Assembly (NCBI RefSeq): GCF_008329965.1
Contig: NZ_CP036150.1
Coordinates: 2,108,001 to 2,172,000 of the forward strand
Source of the DNA: Oceanispirochaeta crateris
Lineage (GTDB): Bacteria > Spirochaetota > Spirochaetia > DSM-2461
Direction of reading: 5' to 3'
DNA: 64,000 bases
Positions 18,362 to 26,499 of this stretch are shown piece after piece. Position numbers and translations under genes: made by a program. Below the pieces are notes generated by a model. That model was not told where the DNA came from and ran no database searches. It saw only the letters and a list, made by a program, of their open reading frames with translations. The first letter of the stretch is position 1; every line of letters starts with the position of its first letter.

Positions 18362-20221
18362 CTATTCTTCGAGTTCAGCCGGTTCGTCTCCTGGAAGCAT
18401 GATGGTAAAGATGCATCCCTCCCCTTCTCGGCTTTGAACCGTCACCCGGCCTCCATGAATCTGGGAGATATGCTTCACAATGGATAATCCTAGTCCTGTT
18501 CCGCCCATTTCACGACTCCTAGCCTTATCGACTCTGTAAAACCTCTCGAATATCCGTTCAAGGTCTTTTTCTGGAATACCAAATCCCTGATCTTTGACTT
18601 CTATACAGATATGTGACTCTTTATAATAGCCCCTGACTCTGACTGTCTTATCGGGAAGACTGTATTTCACGGCATTTTCAATGAGATTTGTCACAGCCTG
18701 TTCCAATAAAACAGGATGAGCAGACAGCTGACAGCCGGGGGCACACTCCACTTCAATGACAGTATTCTTATCACCTGCTTTTTGCTGACAAAGAGAAACA
18801 GCACTGGAAAGAAGGTCACCCAGGGAGAAGGACTCTTTATGGAAACGGCGGCGACCATCCTCGATCCTAGAGAGGGTCAAAAGGTCATCGATGAGGGCAC
18901 TCAGATTACGGGTCTGACGAAACATGATTTCGACAAACTCCTTAGCCTTTTCAGGGTACTCCAAAGCTCCCGAACGCAGGGTCTCGGCATAGCCCATGAT
19001 GGACGTTACCGGGGTTTTTAGCTCATGAGAGACATTGGCTACAAAATCTTTGCGCATGATCTCCAGTTTCTTGATATTTGTAATATCATTCATCACAAGC
19101 AGTACAGTAGGGGGAGTATCCTCATCCCTGAAAAGAGCATCGGCATTGATCTGCAGGTACACATCTTTGTCCTGATAATGAATGATGGCCTCCTGAGGCT
19201 CTCCTGTTTTCAGTGTCTTTTCGGCTAATTCACAGGTTTCAACAGATTTCATGACCTGAAGGATACCTTTCCCCAAGTAGGACAAACCATCTCCCGGTTC
19301 TAACATAGCCAAGGCAGCAGGGTTCATCTCCTTGACCTCCAGCCTGTGATTCAGCAACACAACCGGCTCCCTCATGCTGTTGAGCATCCCCAACAATTCA
19401 TTTTTCTGATAAGTGATTGTATTGATTTTATCCTGAAGCTGACGCCCCATGGCATTGATAGACCTGGTGAGTGATATGGCTTCACGGGAGCCAGACACAT
19501 CCAGCTCCACACCAAAATTTCCCTGGGCGAACTCTCCTGCTACATCCTTTACAGAGCTCATGGTAGCACTAAGGCGCCGGGCAATGAGGACAGTCAAAAT
19601 TCCACCTAGAATGAGGACAACTATAAAAATAAAAAGGATCTGCTCATATATCCTGTCCAGGTCATCCTGAATATGATCTATAGACTGGGAAAGCCTGATC
19701 ACAATGTCATTTCTATCGTCATAGACAGCGGTATACAGCATCATCATGGAGACAGTACTGCTGTAGCGTGTAGAACTTCCCCAGCCATCTCTGAAGGCCA
19801 TTTGGATTTCCGGTCTGAAAAAATGGTTATCCATGCTGTCCTTGTCTTCTGATGTATCTGAGAGAACAGATCCCTCTCTATTGATGATGGTCATCCGGGC
19901 ATCCGTTCCATCAATAAGAGTTTCACTGTACTTTTGAGCTGCCTGTTCTGTAAGAAAGCCTGATGGGGGAATCAGATTCACGGCCATACGGTTCATGGCC
20001 ATTTGATGTTGCAGGGTTTCCCTGTTCATACCTTTTTTAACGACTCCGATCGTTACGGCAAAATACAGGACGACGGTTATGAGGAGTAAAATGAAGATGG
20101 TATAAAATAGCTGTTGAAAAAATGATTTTCTGTACACAATGCTCCCTTCGATGAGTGGATACTCTTCGGGTTCCTTCTGGAACAGGATAGTAGCCCTCTC
20201 CCGGTCAGTCAATGAAGACAA
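18362..20221 (-). CDS. PhoR-like sensor histidine kinase
   Basis: Membrane-bound kinase with a first TM (QLFYTIFILLLITVVLYFAV), an extracytoplasmic domain of about 130 residues, a second TM (ILFIFIVVLILGGILTVLIA), HAMP, a PAS domain (PVVLLNHRLEVKEMNPAAL), HisKA (ANVSHELKTPVTSIMGYAE) and HATPase (NAVKYSLPD, VKDQGFGIPEKDLERIFERF, GGTGLGLSIVKHI). This is the PhoR/WalK layout. The TTG at 20221 gives 619 residues, but AAGGGAG before a GTG at 20137 suggests a shorter 591-residue form that begins just before TM1. The partner response regulator is not adjacent. A Pho-box-like repeat lies upstream. Confidence 0.9.
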   Translation of the reverse strand: MSSLTDRERATILFQKEPEEYPLIEGSIVYRKSFFQQLFYTIFILLLITVVLYFAVTIGVVKKGMNRETLQHQMAMNRMAVNLIPPSGFLTEQAAQKYSETLIDGTDARMTIINREGSVLSDTSEDKDSMDNHFFRPEIQMAFRDGWGSSTRYSSTVSMMMLYTAVYDDRNDIVIRLSQSIDHIQDDLDRIYEQILFIFIVVLILGGILTVLIARRLSATMSSVKDVAGEFAQGNFGVELDVSGSREAISLTRSINAMGRQLQDKINTITYQKNELLGMLNSMREPVVLLNHRLEVKEMNPAALAMLEPGDGLSYLGKGILQVMKSVETCELAEKTLKTGEPQEAIIHYQDKDVYLQINADALFRDEDTPPTVLLVMNDITNIKKLEIMRKDFVANVSHELKTPVTSIMGYAETLRSGALEYPEKAKEFVEIMFRQTRNLSALIDDLLTLSRIEDGRRRFHKESFSLGDLLSSAVSLCQQKAGDKNTVIEVECAPGCQLSAHPVLLEQAVTNLIENAVKYSLPDKTVRVRGYYKESHICIEVKDQGFGIPEKDLERIFERFYRVDKARSREMGGTGLGLSIVKHISQIHGGRVTVQSREGEGCIFTIMLPGDEPAELEE

Positions 20222-20263
20222 ACTTTAATAATCTCATCATACATGTTCCCAGGGGGTGTATCA

Positions 20264-20291
20264 TGTTAGATTATTGTTAGGTTTCTGTTAA
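20264..20291 (-). promoter_or_regulatory. Pho-box-like triple direct repeat upstream of the kinase
   Basis: Read on the minus strand, TTAACA, CTAACA and CTAACA occur at exact 11-base spacing (plus-strand TGTTAG/TGTTAA at 20264, 20275 and 20286). A possible -10 (TATGAT) follows near 20240. OmpR-type regulators such as PhoP/PhoB bind 11-bp-spaced direct repeats, and the downstream gene is PhoR-like, so autoregulation is a reasonable inference. Confidence 0.55.
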
Positions 20292-20420
20292 ATCAATTTT
20301 TTATTGTCATTTTAAATACCTGGTTTATCCTTTTTGAAACTGTTTATAGGATGATAAGAAAAAGAGTGAAAATGCGTTGACAAATTTTTGGCTCTTGGGT
20401 ATTATTCCAACACCAATTAC

Positions 20421-20504
20421 GCGGTAGTGGTGGAATTGGTAGACACGCCAGCTTGAGGGGCTGGTGCTGGCAACGGCGTGGAGGTTCAAGTCCTCTCTAC
20501 CGCA
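20421..20504 (+). tRNA. tRNA-Leu (anticodon GAG)
   Basis: Cloverleaf readable by eye: acceptor stem GCGGTAG/CTACCGC, D-arm with GGTAGACACG, anticodon stem CCAGC/GCTGG with loop TTGAGGG (anticodon GAG, reads CTC), a long variable arm typical of class II tRNA-Leu, and T-arm GAGGTTCAAGTCCTC. The discriminator base is A; CCA is not encoded. Confidence 0.97.
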
Positions 20505-20512
20505 TTAGAAAA

Positions 20513-20547
20513 ACCCTGAGTGCATTTATGTGCTCAGGTTTTTTTTA
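20513..20547 (+). terminator. Terminator after tRNA-Leu
   Basis: CCTGAG (20515-20520) pairs with CTCAGG (20533-20538), followed by a run of eight T residues. Confidence 0.92.
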
Positions 20548-20756
20548 TGTCCAAAAAGAAGAAGACTTGAACTGGACCTTTAGGCCCAATCAGATAATGA
20601 ATAAAGCAGTCAGTGACGAGACTATGGAGAGACAGAAGAAATGGAAGGACTTATCCCCACTAACCTGAGAGAATGACTTCATCTTTAGAGACTAAGAAGC
20701 AACTGATTTCAGCATAAAAAAATCAAAAGTTGTGACAACTATGTTGAAACATTCCG

Positions 20757-21248
20757 CAGTCCAGGTAGATTACCGGATAAACCGCATCTAACGGCCGGTT
20801 CTGCCAGGCAACAACATCTTCCATCACACCATCAGTAATTTTTGAAATCAGAGTATGTGAGACTTCAACATCGTACATTTCCTTGAACGTGTCAGCGATA
20901 TCTCTTGTTGTCATGCCCTTGGCATAGAGAGTGAGAATATTGCTATCCAAATCAATTTCTGAAGTATCTGTTTTTAAAGTTTTCTGGGTATAACCATTCC
21001 GAGAGTTCTCTGAAGGTCGCTGACCATTCTTTTTCTCTCCAAGATGTTCCTCCATCTCAATCTCAAGAATGCGTTCCATGGCAACCTTGGCCAACATTTT
21101 GGTCATATCTGAGATATCCTGCGGTGTCTTCAGGTTCTTGGCTAGTTTATCAGCCAACTCGTTAAAATCATCTGTGTCGTACAATATAAAAGCTCCTATA
21201 TTCTTATATCAAAGATTAAGAGCTTTACACAAATTTATTTACAGGCTC
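20757..21248 (-). mobile_element. IS256-family element fragment (5' part of transposase, truncated)
   Basis: Encodes the N-terminal ~145 residues of a Mutator/IS256-type transposase (LADKLAKNLKTPQDISDM, MERILEIEMEEHLG, PLDAVYPVIYLDC) from position 21184 downward. Homology stops just after YLDC, ahead of the DDE catalytic core, so the copy is dead. The outer end at 21248 carries the terminal repeat that reads GAGCCTGTAAATAAATTTG inward, the same as at the end of the copy at 34061. It is inserted in an older integrase-core remnant: the integrase reading frame breaks exactly at the IS end. Confidence 0.85.
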
Positions 21249-21545
21249 GTGATCAAGAGCTTCTTGGCGGATTAAACTGTTAAATCTTTCCACATATGCA
21301 TTCATGTATGGAGCATAGGAACAGATATCAACTCCCGGAATTCCAACCCAGCCATAGTCGATTGAAGTAAACTGTGTAGCATTGTCATGGATTATTGCTA
21401 CCTACTGATCTGAAAAATCCTCATAGAAGAGCGCAAACCTCTATTTTAAAAACTCCCGACAAGGGGTATCGGTCAGATCATACCTGATTATCCCTCTTGA
21501 TTAGAGTTCAAGAATCTCCTTCAGCTTCCATTGGACTGAATCTTA
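21249..21545 (-). pseudogene. Remnant of an integrase-core (rve/DDE) transposase
   Basis: Minus-strand translation reads IIHDNATQFTS, then GIPGVDICSYAPYMNAYVER and FNSLIRQEALDH, which is the second catalytic Asp region and the C-terminal part of a retroviral-type integrase core including the catalytic Glu helix. In-frame stops occur upstream (after FLK and after FSDQ), and the 3' end is cut by the IS256 fragment at 21248. No intact frame exists. The exact IS family is not determined. Confidence 0.75.
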
Positions 21546-21764
21546 CACTGCTTCCGAAAAGGTCTGAATTATAATGAAGCAGTGAAGTTATGAAATTGAA
21601 CATATTTGAATATCAGCAGTCTTTTATTTAAAAGGATTTCTACATTAGTTGATAAAGCCATAGCACAGGGTTGAAGATCTACTTTCTCTGTATAAGGTCT
21701 ATTTTCATACCTAGAAAAAAGATTATTTTAACTAATTCTACCGAATTGATGCATTTCTCTTCAT
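21546..21764. other. AT-rich intergenic sequence without a gene
   Basis: No open reading frame of note, no RNA gene and no hairpin of terminator type was seen. It is probably decayed insertion-sequence or spacer DNA between the transposase remnants and the oxidoreductase promoter. Confidence 0.5.
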
Positions 21765-21832
21765 TAGTATACTTTTAGATACTACTATCTATAATAACAC
21801 CTACTTGACTTTATCAAATGTATACCTATTAT
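21765..21832 (+). promoter_or_regulatory. Promoter and possible HxlR operator of the oxidoreductase cluster
   Basis: TTGACT (21805-21810), a 16-base spacer and TATTAT (21827-21832) form a likely vegetative promoter ahead of the gene at 21872. A perfect inverted repeat TAGTAT-N8-ATACTA lies at 21765-21784, 20 bases before the -35. HxlR-family regulators bind such TA-rich palindromes, and an HxlR gene is in this cluster; the link is inference. Confidence 0.5.
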
Positions 21833-21871
21833 TGACAGCATAAAAGAGTAAAATATTTTAGGAGTAGTAAG

Positions 21872-22858
21872 ATGAAAACATATGGATATATGAGAGCCCA
21901 CGATATTCAGAATTTTTCGATAGAAGAAATGAATATAAAGACAGCAGAGCCAGGCTCACTGGATGTTATTGTGCGGGTGAAGGCAATATCCTTTAATCCC
22001 GTAGATACCAAGATTAGAGAAGTGAGAAGCAGTGAAGATGAACAACCGCAAATCCTGGGTTGGGATGCCTCTGGTATTATTGAAGAACTGGGTTCTGAAG
22101 TTACGAGTTTCTCTAAGGGAGATGAGGTATTTTATGCGGGAGACCTCACCCGTCCAGGCAGCTATTCCGAATTACAGGCAGTAGATTATCGTTTAATAGC
22201 CAAAAAGCCTGTATCCATAAGTCACAATGAAGCAGCAGCCCTCCCCTTAACTTCAATAACTGCATGGGAAGCTCTCTTTGAAAGGGGTTTTGAATATACA
22301 GCAGAGACAAAGGTTCTTATTATCGGTGGTGCTGGTGGAGTTGGATCAATGGCGACTCAACTTCTTAAAGCACTAACCCCTGCGACTGTCATTGTTACCG
22401 CCTCACGTGAGGAAACACAGGATTGGTGCGGCAGCATGGGAGCTGATTATGTAATAGGCCGCGATATAGAGAAAGACCTGATCGAGAAAGGTATAGATCA
22501 GGTGGATATTGTGTTTAGCACCACTCATACTGACCAATATCTTGATGTCATACAGAGTATTCTTCGACCCTTTGGAAGTCTTGTACTCATTGACGATCCT
22601 GAGAAACTGGATATTGTTTCATTTAAAGTAAAGGCACTATCTGTACATTGGGAATTAATGTTTACAAAATCCATGTTTGGTTATCACCCGGAACAGCAGG
22701 GACAGTTCTTTGCAAAGCTCGCGACCCTGGTGGATCAGGGAAAAGTAAAATCAACTATAAATATGACACTTCCTAATTCAATTGACAGTATCCGTAAAGC
22801 TCATAAATTACTCGAGAGTGGAAAATCAATAGGCAAAATTGTAATGGAACGTTCATAA
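21872..22858 (+). CDS. Zinc-type alcohol dehydrogenase-like / quinone reductase-type oxidoreductase
   Basis: Medium-chain dehydrogenase/reductase of 328 residues. The N-terminal GroES-like domain has VKAISFNPVDTKIR and LGWDASGIIEELG; the NAD(P)-binding Rossmann fold is at about 148-165 (VLIIGGAGGVGSMATQLLKA). Structural and catalytic zinc cysteines are absent, as in quinone reductase and zinc-independent relatives. It likely reduces quinones or reactive carbonyls with NADPH. A good AGGAG precedes the ATG. It leads a same-strand run with nitroreductase, flavin/ferredoxin protein and HxlR regulator, which suggests electrophile detoxification. Confidence 0.88.
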   Translation: MKTYGYMRAHDIQNFSIEEMNIKTAEPGSLDVIVRVKAISFNPVDTKIREVRSSEDEQPQILGWDASGIIEELGSEVTSFSKGDEVFYAGDLTRPGSYSELQAVDYRLIAKKPVSISHNEAAALPLTSITAWEALFERGFEYTAETKVLIIGGAGGVGSMATQLLKALTPATVIVTASREETQDWCGSMGADYVIGRDIEKDLIEKGIDQVDIVFSTTHTDQYLDVIQSILRPFGSLVLIDDPEKLDIVSFKVKALSVHWELMFTKSMFGYHPEQQGQFFAKLATLVDQGKVKSTINMTLPNSIDSIRKAHKLLESGKSIGKIVMERS

Positions 22859-22859
22859 A

Positions 22860-23033
22860 ATGAAATACACCGGTCCCCTTTTCAGACCTCCACTCGAGGC
22901 AAATACAGTACTACTTCAGGTGTCTGTTGCTTGCGCCCGTGACAAAGAGAGAATGATCAGGGCAATTGATGATTCAATTAAACAAACAGATAATGAGTTC
23001 TTAAACAGCGTTGATGCACGGAACTCACTATAA
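22860..23033 (+). pseudogene. Internally deleted radical SAM protein relic (57 codons)
   Basis: An open frame from ATG 22860 to TAA 23033. The first ~26 residues (MKYTGPLFRPPLEANTVLLQ then VSVACA) match the N-terminus of a radical SAM family whose members continue into the CxxxCxxC motif. The rest (RDKERMIRAIDDSIKQT, then NEFLNSVDARNSL) matches the usual far C-terminus. Thus the middle, including the cluster-binding cysteines, has been lost in frame. Recognition of the family is from memory and needs a search. The start overlaps the preceding stop region closely, so it was once the second gene of this operon. Confidence 0.65.
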
Positions 23034-23057
23034 ATAAACAAGATAAGGAATATAAAA

Positions 23058-23597
23058 ATGGATGCAGTTACATTACTGAGAGAAAGAAGAAGTATAAGAG
23101 CTTTTAAAGATGAAGTAATAGATAGAGAGATCATGAAAAAGATTATTGACAATGCAATTTATTATCCCAGTTGGGCGAACACTCAGACAGCAAGATATAC
23201 CTTAATTGATGACAAAGAAATTGTTAAAAAACTGGCTGAAGAAGGAATGTTCGGACCAAATATAAAGACTGTGGGTAAGGCACCTGCAGCATTAGTTATC
23301 AGCTATGTGAATGGATTTACGGGAAAGGCTCCCGGTGGAAATGAATTTGTAACGAAAAAAGGAGCATCCTGGGATATGTTTGATGCAGGAATTGCCAGTC
23401 AAAACTTTTGTCTTGCAGCATATGAAAAAGGTGTTGGTACTGTTATCATGGGCCTTTTTGATGAAGATAAAGTATCAGAGATTATTGATCTACCAGAAAA
23501 TGAAACAGTGGCAGCCGTTATCCCCTATGGATATGAAACTAAACACCCCAAGGCAGCACCACGAAAAGCAATTGATGAAGTAGTAAGATATATTTAA
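23058..23597 (+). CDS. Nitroreductase family protein
   Basis: A 179-residue FMN-dependent nitroreductase. The N-terminal LLRERRSIRAFKDEVI and YPSWANTQTARYTL contact FMN in the family; the late GVGTVIMGLFDEDKVSEII and VIPYGYE segments are typical. Such enzymes reduce nitroaromatics, quinones or flavins with NAD(P)H. AAGGA precedes the ATG. It is followed after 13 bases by the flavin/ferredoxin gene. Position in the HxlR cluster parallels HxlR-controlled nitroreductases in other bacteria. Confidence 0.92.
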   Translation: MDAVTLLRERRSIRAFKDEVIDREIMKKIIDNAIYYPSWANTQTARYTLIDDKEIVKKLAEEGMFGPNIKTVGKAPAALVISYVNGFTGKAPGGNEFVTKKGASWDMFDAGIASQNFCLAAYEKGVGTVIMGLFDEDKVSEIIDLPENETVAAVIPYGYETKHPKAAPRKAIDEVVRYI

Positions 23598-23610
23598 GGA
23601 ATTAGCGCTT

Positions 23611-24240
23611 ATGGATATTACAGATTACCTGAGAATTGTTGCAGATGAAATACATTCTGTTGTTGTCGCAACAGTTGATGAGAAAGATTTACCCTCTACA
23701 AGGGTTATCGATATTATGCTCTATGATGAAAATGGCTTGTATTTTTTAACTGCTAAAGGAAAAGTCTTTTACAAACAGCTTATGGAAAAAAGCTATCTAT
23801 CTTTAAGCGCTATGACTTCCGGTCCGGATACTATGTCACGAAAAGCAATTTCAATATCTGGAAACATCAGAAACATTGGATCTGATAGGTTGGAAGAAAT
23901 TTTCAAAAAAAATGCCTATATGAATGAGATCTATCCAAGTAAAGCAAGCCGAGAGGCTCTTGAGGTTTTCTGCCTTTATCGTGGACAGGGAGAATACTTT
24001 GATCTCAGCACAAAGCCTATCACCCGGGACAGTTTTGTTCTGGGTGGCGCTCCACTGCAGAAAGGGGGATTTTTGATCACAGAAAAATGTAGCAGCTGTG
24101 GAATCTGTATTGAAAAATGTCCTCAGGATTGCATTGATCAAGGAAGTCCCTATAAAATAAATCAGGAACACTGCCTTCACTGTGGAAACTGTTTTGATGT
24201 TTGCCCTGTAAATGCCGTTATCAAGGCAGAAAGGATTTAA
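23611..24240 (+). CDS. Pyridoxamine 5'-phosphate oxidase-like flavoprotein with 4Fe-4S domain
   Basis: A 209-residue two-domain protein. Residues 1-140 form a split-barrel FMN-binding fold ([36 protein letters not shown]). Residues 150-209 form a ferredoxin domain with two CxxCxxCxxxC groups ([15 protein letters not shown] and [14 protein letters not shown]). It probably passes electrons between a 4Fe-4S ferredoxin and flavin. Immediately downstream, one base away, starts the HxlR regulator, so the genes are cotranscribed. Confidence 0.9.
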   Translation: MDITDYLRIVADEIHSVVVATVDEKDLPSTRVIDIMLYDENGLYFLTAKGKVFYKQLMEKSYLSLSAMTSGPDTMSRKAISISGNIRNIGSDRLEEIFKKNAYMNEIYPSKASREALEVFCLYRGQGEYFDLSTKPITRDSFVLGGAPLQKGGFLITEKCSSCGICIEKCPQDCIDQGSPYKINQEHCLHCGNCFDVCPVNAVIKAERI

Positions 24241-24241
24241 A

Positions 24242-24610
24242 ATGGAAGTTGAAAAAAAGAAAGTATCCGCGGGTTGTCCTGTTGAAGCAGCTCTCAATGT
24301 AATCGGTGGTAAATGGAAAGGGATTGCCTTATACCATCTACTGGTAGACGGAACACTACGCTTTAATGAATTGAAACGAAGAGTTGGCAATGTTACACAA
24401 AGAATGCTTACAAAACAGCTAAGGGAACTTGAAGAAGATGGAATTATCAACCGACATGTGTATGCCGAAGTCCCACCGAAAGTAGAATACAGCCTCACAG
24501 AGAAAGGTGAAACTCTTCGTCCCATTCTGATTGGCCTAAGAGAATGGGGAATGGCAAATGCTTTTCCAGAGTTTTTAGAGAAAAATAGTACTGCCAGCAA
24601 TGATAAATAG
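24242..24610 (+). CDS. HxlR-family (winged-helix) transcriptional regulator
   Basis: A 122-residue regulator with the family signature: [38 protein letters not shown] (recognition helix), [33 protein letters not shown]. Cys12 in AGCPVE is the conserved cysteine that in the HxlR family (YodB, HypR) senses quinones or disulfide stress. ATG at 24242 is one base after the upstream stop and follows AAAGGA. It likely regulates the preceding oxidoreductase genes. Confidence 0.92.
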   Translation: MEVEKKKVSAGCPVEAALNVIGGKWKGIALYHLLVDGTLRFNELKRRVGNVTQRMLTKQLRELEEDGIINRHVYAEVPPKVEYSLTEKGETLRPILIGLREWGMANAFPEFLEKNSTASNDK

Positions 24611-24690
24611 CTGAGGATTATCTAAGAACCGCTTTCCATAAAAATATTCTGCTATAGTATAATCTTTTAGAATATTTTAAGAACAGCAGG

Positions 24691-24709
24691 TGTAACTATT
24701 GACATTACA
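24691..24709. promoter_or_regulatory. TGTAA/TTACA palindrome, operator copy 1
   Basis: TGTAACTATTGACATTACA. It overlaps the probable -35 TTGACA (24699-24704) of the macrodomain-SirTM operon; the -10 is TTATCT at 24721-24726. Same motif as at 24731 and 26443. Confidence 0.7.
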
Positions 24710-24730
24710 CCAAAGAACCATTATCTTAGG

Positions 24731-24749
24731 TGTAACATATCTAGTTACA
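24731..24749. promoter_or_regulatory. TGTAAC/GTTACA palindrome, operator copy 2
   Basis: TGTAACATATCTAGTTACA, six-base arms perfect, and the symmetry extends outward through CTTAG/CTAAG. It lies just downstream of the -10 and 20 bases before the macrodomain start codon, a position expected of a repressor site. Confidence 0.72.
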
Positions 24750-24768
24750 TCTAAGAAGAGAGGATAAA

Positions 24769-25596
24769 ATGAGACTAAGAGAATATGCAGATGCAATATC
24801 TTTATATACTTCTGTATCCAGACCGGAAATAATATCCCGGAAAGATGAGTTAATCTCCACTCTTAACAAAGCAATCAATTTTCTCAGTAATGAACAAAAA
24901 TCATATTCTAAGATTCCGTTGGATCTGGAGGAAAAGAAGAAGAACCTCAGGGGTCTATTAAATCAGAGAATGCCCGGAATAATCCCCAATGATATAAGCT
25001 TAATCCTTGACAGAATTCTCTGGACTGAAAGGGTTGAAAAAGGAATTGTAGAACTCAAAGAAACAGAGGCTGTATGGAGAGGAGATATTACACAACTACA
25101 GGTAGATGCCATTGTGAATGCAGCAAACAGTGATATGCTCGGATGTTTTCATCCTCTTCATGCCTGCATTGATAATGCCATACATTCTGCTGCCGGACCT
25201 CAATTAAGAGAAGACTGTCATAAAATAATGAAGCTCCAGGGCATCAGGGAGCAAACAGGATGTGCAAAAATAACAAAAGCTCATAACCTGCCCTCAAAAT
25301 ATGTGGTTCATACAGTAGGTCCCATTGTAGAATCTACACTAAGTGAAAAACACAGATCCCTACTGGCATCCTCATATAAATCCTGTCTTGATCTTGCATC
25401 CAACCTGGAAGACATAAGGAGTATAGCCTTCTGCTGTATCTCTACAGGAGTCTTTGGCTATCCCAAAGAAGAGGCCGCAATTACAGCAATTAAAGCAGTG
25501 AGAGAATGGAAAAAAGAAAATCCTGACAGATTTGACCGGATCATTTTCAATGTATTTACGGAGAAAGATTATGACATCTATAAAAGACATATTTAG
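24769..25596 (+). CDS. Zinc-dependent macrodomain protein-ADP-ribose hydrolase (SirTM-linked)
   Basis: A 275-residue protein. After an N-terminal helical extension (1-95), the macrodomain starts at AVWRGDITQLQVDAIVNAAN. The segment MLGCFHPLHACIDNAIH carries C126, H131 and C133, the zinc ligands of the class that removes ADP-ribose put on by SirTM sirtuins; IAFCCISTGVFGYPKEEAA is the second phosphate loop. In known systems it reverses ADP-ribosylation of a lipoyl carrier. It overlaps the next gene (SirTM) by 26 bases. Two palindromic operators precede it. AGAGAGGA precedes the ATG. Confidence 0.93.
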   Translation: MRLREYADAISLYTSVSRPEIISRKDELISTLNKAINFLSNEQKSYSKIPLDLEEKKKNLRGLLNQRMPGIIPNDISLILDRILWTERVEKGIVELKETEAVWRGDITQLQVDAIVNAANSDMLGCFHPLHACIDNAIHSAAGPQLREDCHKIMKLQGIREQTGCAKITKAHNLPSKYVVHTVGPIVESTLSEKHRSLLASSYKSCLDLASNLEDIRSIAFCCISTGVFGYPKEEAAITAIKAVREWKKENPDRFDRIIFNVFTEKDYDIYKRHI

Positions 25597-26404
25597 ACTG
25601 ATAAACGAAACTAAAAATATACTGATTGGTGCCGGCTCAGGTCTCTCGGCAGCAGGTGGAATGCTGTATACAGACAAACCCTTCTTTGATAAACACTTCC
25701 CCGGGTATTCTGAAAGATATGGTCTGGGCTATACCTACGAAGCTGCCTTCCATAACTTCCCAACACTGGTAGAACAATACACATATTGGGCCAGACATAT
25801 CAAAGAAATGAGAATTGATTTTCCTGTGGGCGCTGTATATACAAGGCTTTTGGAATTGCTTAAAGATAAGAACCATTTTGTAATTTCGACAAATGTTGAT
25901 GGTCAGTTTGAAAAAGCTGGATTCGATAAGGAGAAACTATTTACGCCGCAAGGGGATTACTCCTTTTTCCAATGTTCTCGGCATTGCTGTGATCAATTGT
26001 ATTCAAATAAGGAATGGTGTGATCAAATGCTGGATGGTATAAAAGATACCGACTTTGCCGGTCATAAAGACCATATCCCCTTTTGTCCTAATTGCGGAGA
26101 ACTGCTGGCAGTCAATATCCGGAAAGATTCATTTTTTGTTGAGAAACCCTGGATGGCAAAACAGGAGGACTATGCCTCTTTTATTGATTCTACTAAAGGA
26201 GAAGAATTAGTACTCCTTGAACTTGGTGTGGGCTTTAATACGCCAACAATTATCAGATTACCCTTTGAAAAATTGGCTGCTGACAGAAAAAATATAAGTT
26301 TAATACGGGTTAATCAGGATAATACACAGTTATTTCTTAAAGAAGCTGAAATGAACTATCTAAGCGTGCAACAGCCAATTGAAAAATTCTTAATGGAATT
26401 ATGA
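25571..26404 (+). CDS. SirTM-class sirtuin (protein ADP-ribosyltransferase)
   Basis: A 277-residue class M sirtuin. The NAD-binding start is ILIGAGSGLSAAGGMLYTD; the active-site segment reads ISTNVDGQFEKAGF, where class M sirtuins have replaced the usual catalytic His of deacylases, consistent with ADP-ribosyl transfer. Zinc-binding cysteines lie in CSRHCCDQL and FCPNCGELL. ATG 25571 is preferred to an earlier start because GGAG lies seven bases before it. Coupled to the macrodomain gene, as in Staphylococcus and Streptococcus operons, but the lipoyl carrier (GcvH-L) and ligase (LplA2) partners of those operons are not in this window. Confidence 0.93.
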   Translation: MTSIKDIFRLINETKNILIGAGSGLSAAGGMLYTDKPFFDKHFPGYSERYGLGYTYEAAFHNFPTLVEQYTYWARHIKEMRIDFPVGAVYTRLLELLKDKNHFVISTNVDGQFEKAGFDKEKLFTPQGDYSFFQCSRHCCDQLYSNKEWCDQMLDGIKDTDFAGHKDHIPFCPNCGELLAVNIRKDSFFVEKPWMAKQEDYASFIDSTKGEELVLLELGVGFNTPTIIRLPFEKLAADRKNISLIRVNQDNTQLFLKEAEMNYLSVQQPIEKFLMEL

Positions 26405-26442
26405 GGAACTGAATCAGTATGTGTCTATTTTTTGCAAACAGA

Positions 26443-26461
26443 TGTAACTATCATAGTTACA
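26443..26461. promoter_or_regulatory. TGTAAC/GTTACA palindrome, operator copy 3 (perfect)
   Basis: TGTAACTATCATAGTTACA is a perfect 9+1+9 palindrome, 38 bases before the lipoprotein start codon and 38 after the SirTM stop. It suggests a separate promoter for the NTF2-like genes under the same regulator. Confidence 0.75.
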
Positions 26462-26499
26462 CATAGAATATTAACGTCAAACACGTATAGGAGAGTTTT

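Noticed and set aside
23851-24600. 249-codon minus-strand frame across the flavoprotein and HxlR genes
   Set aside because: It spans two clearly real plus-strand genes and has no Shine-Dalgarno or domain.
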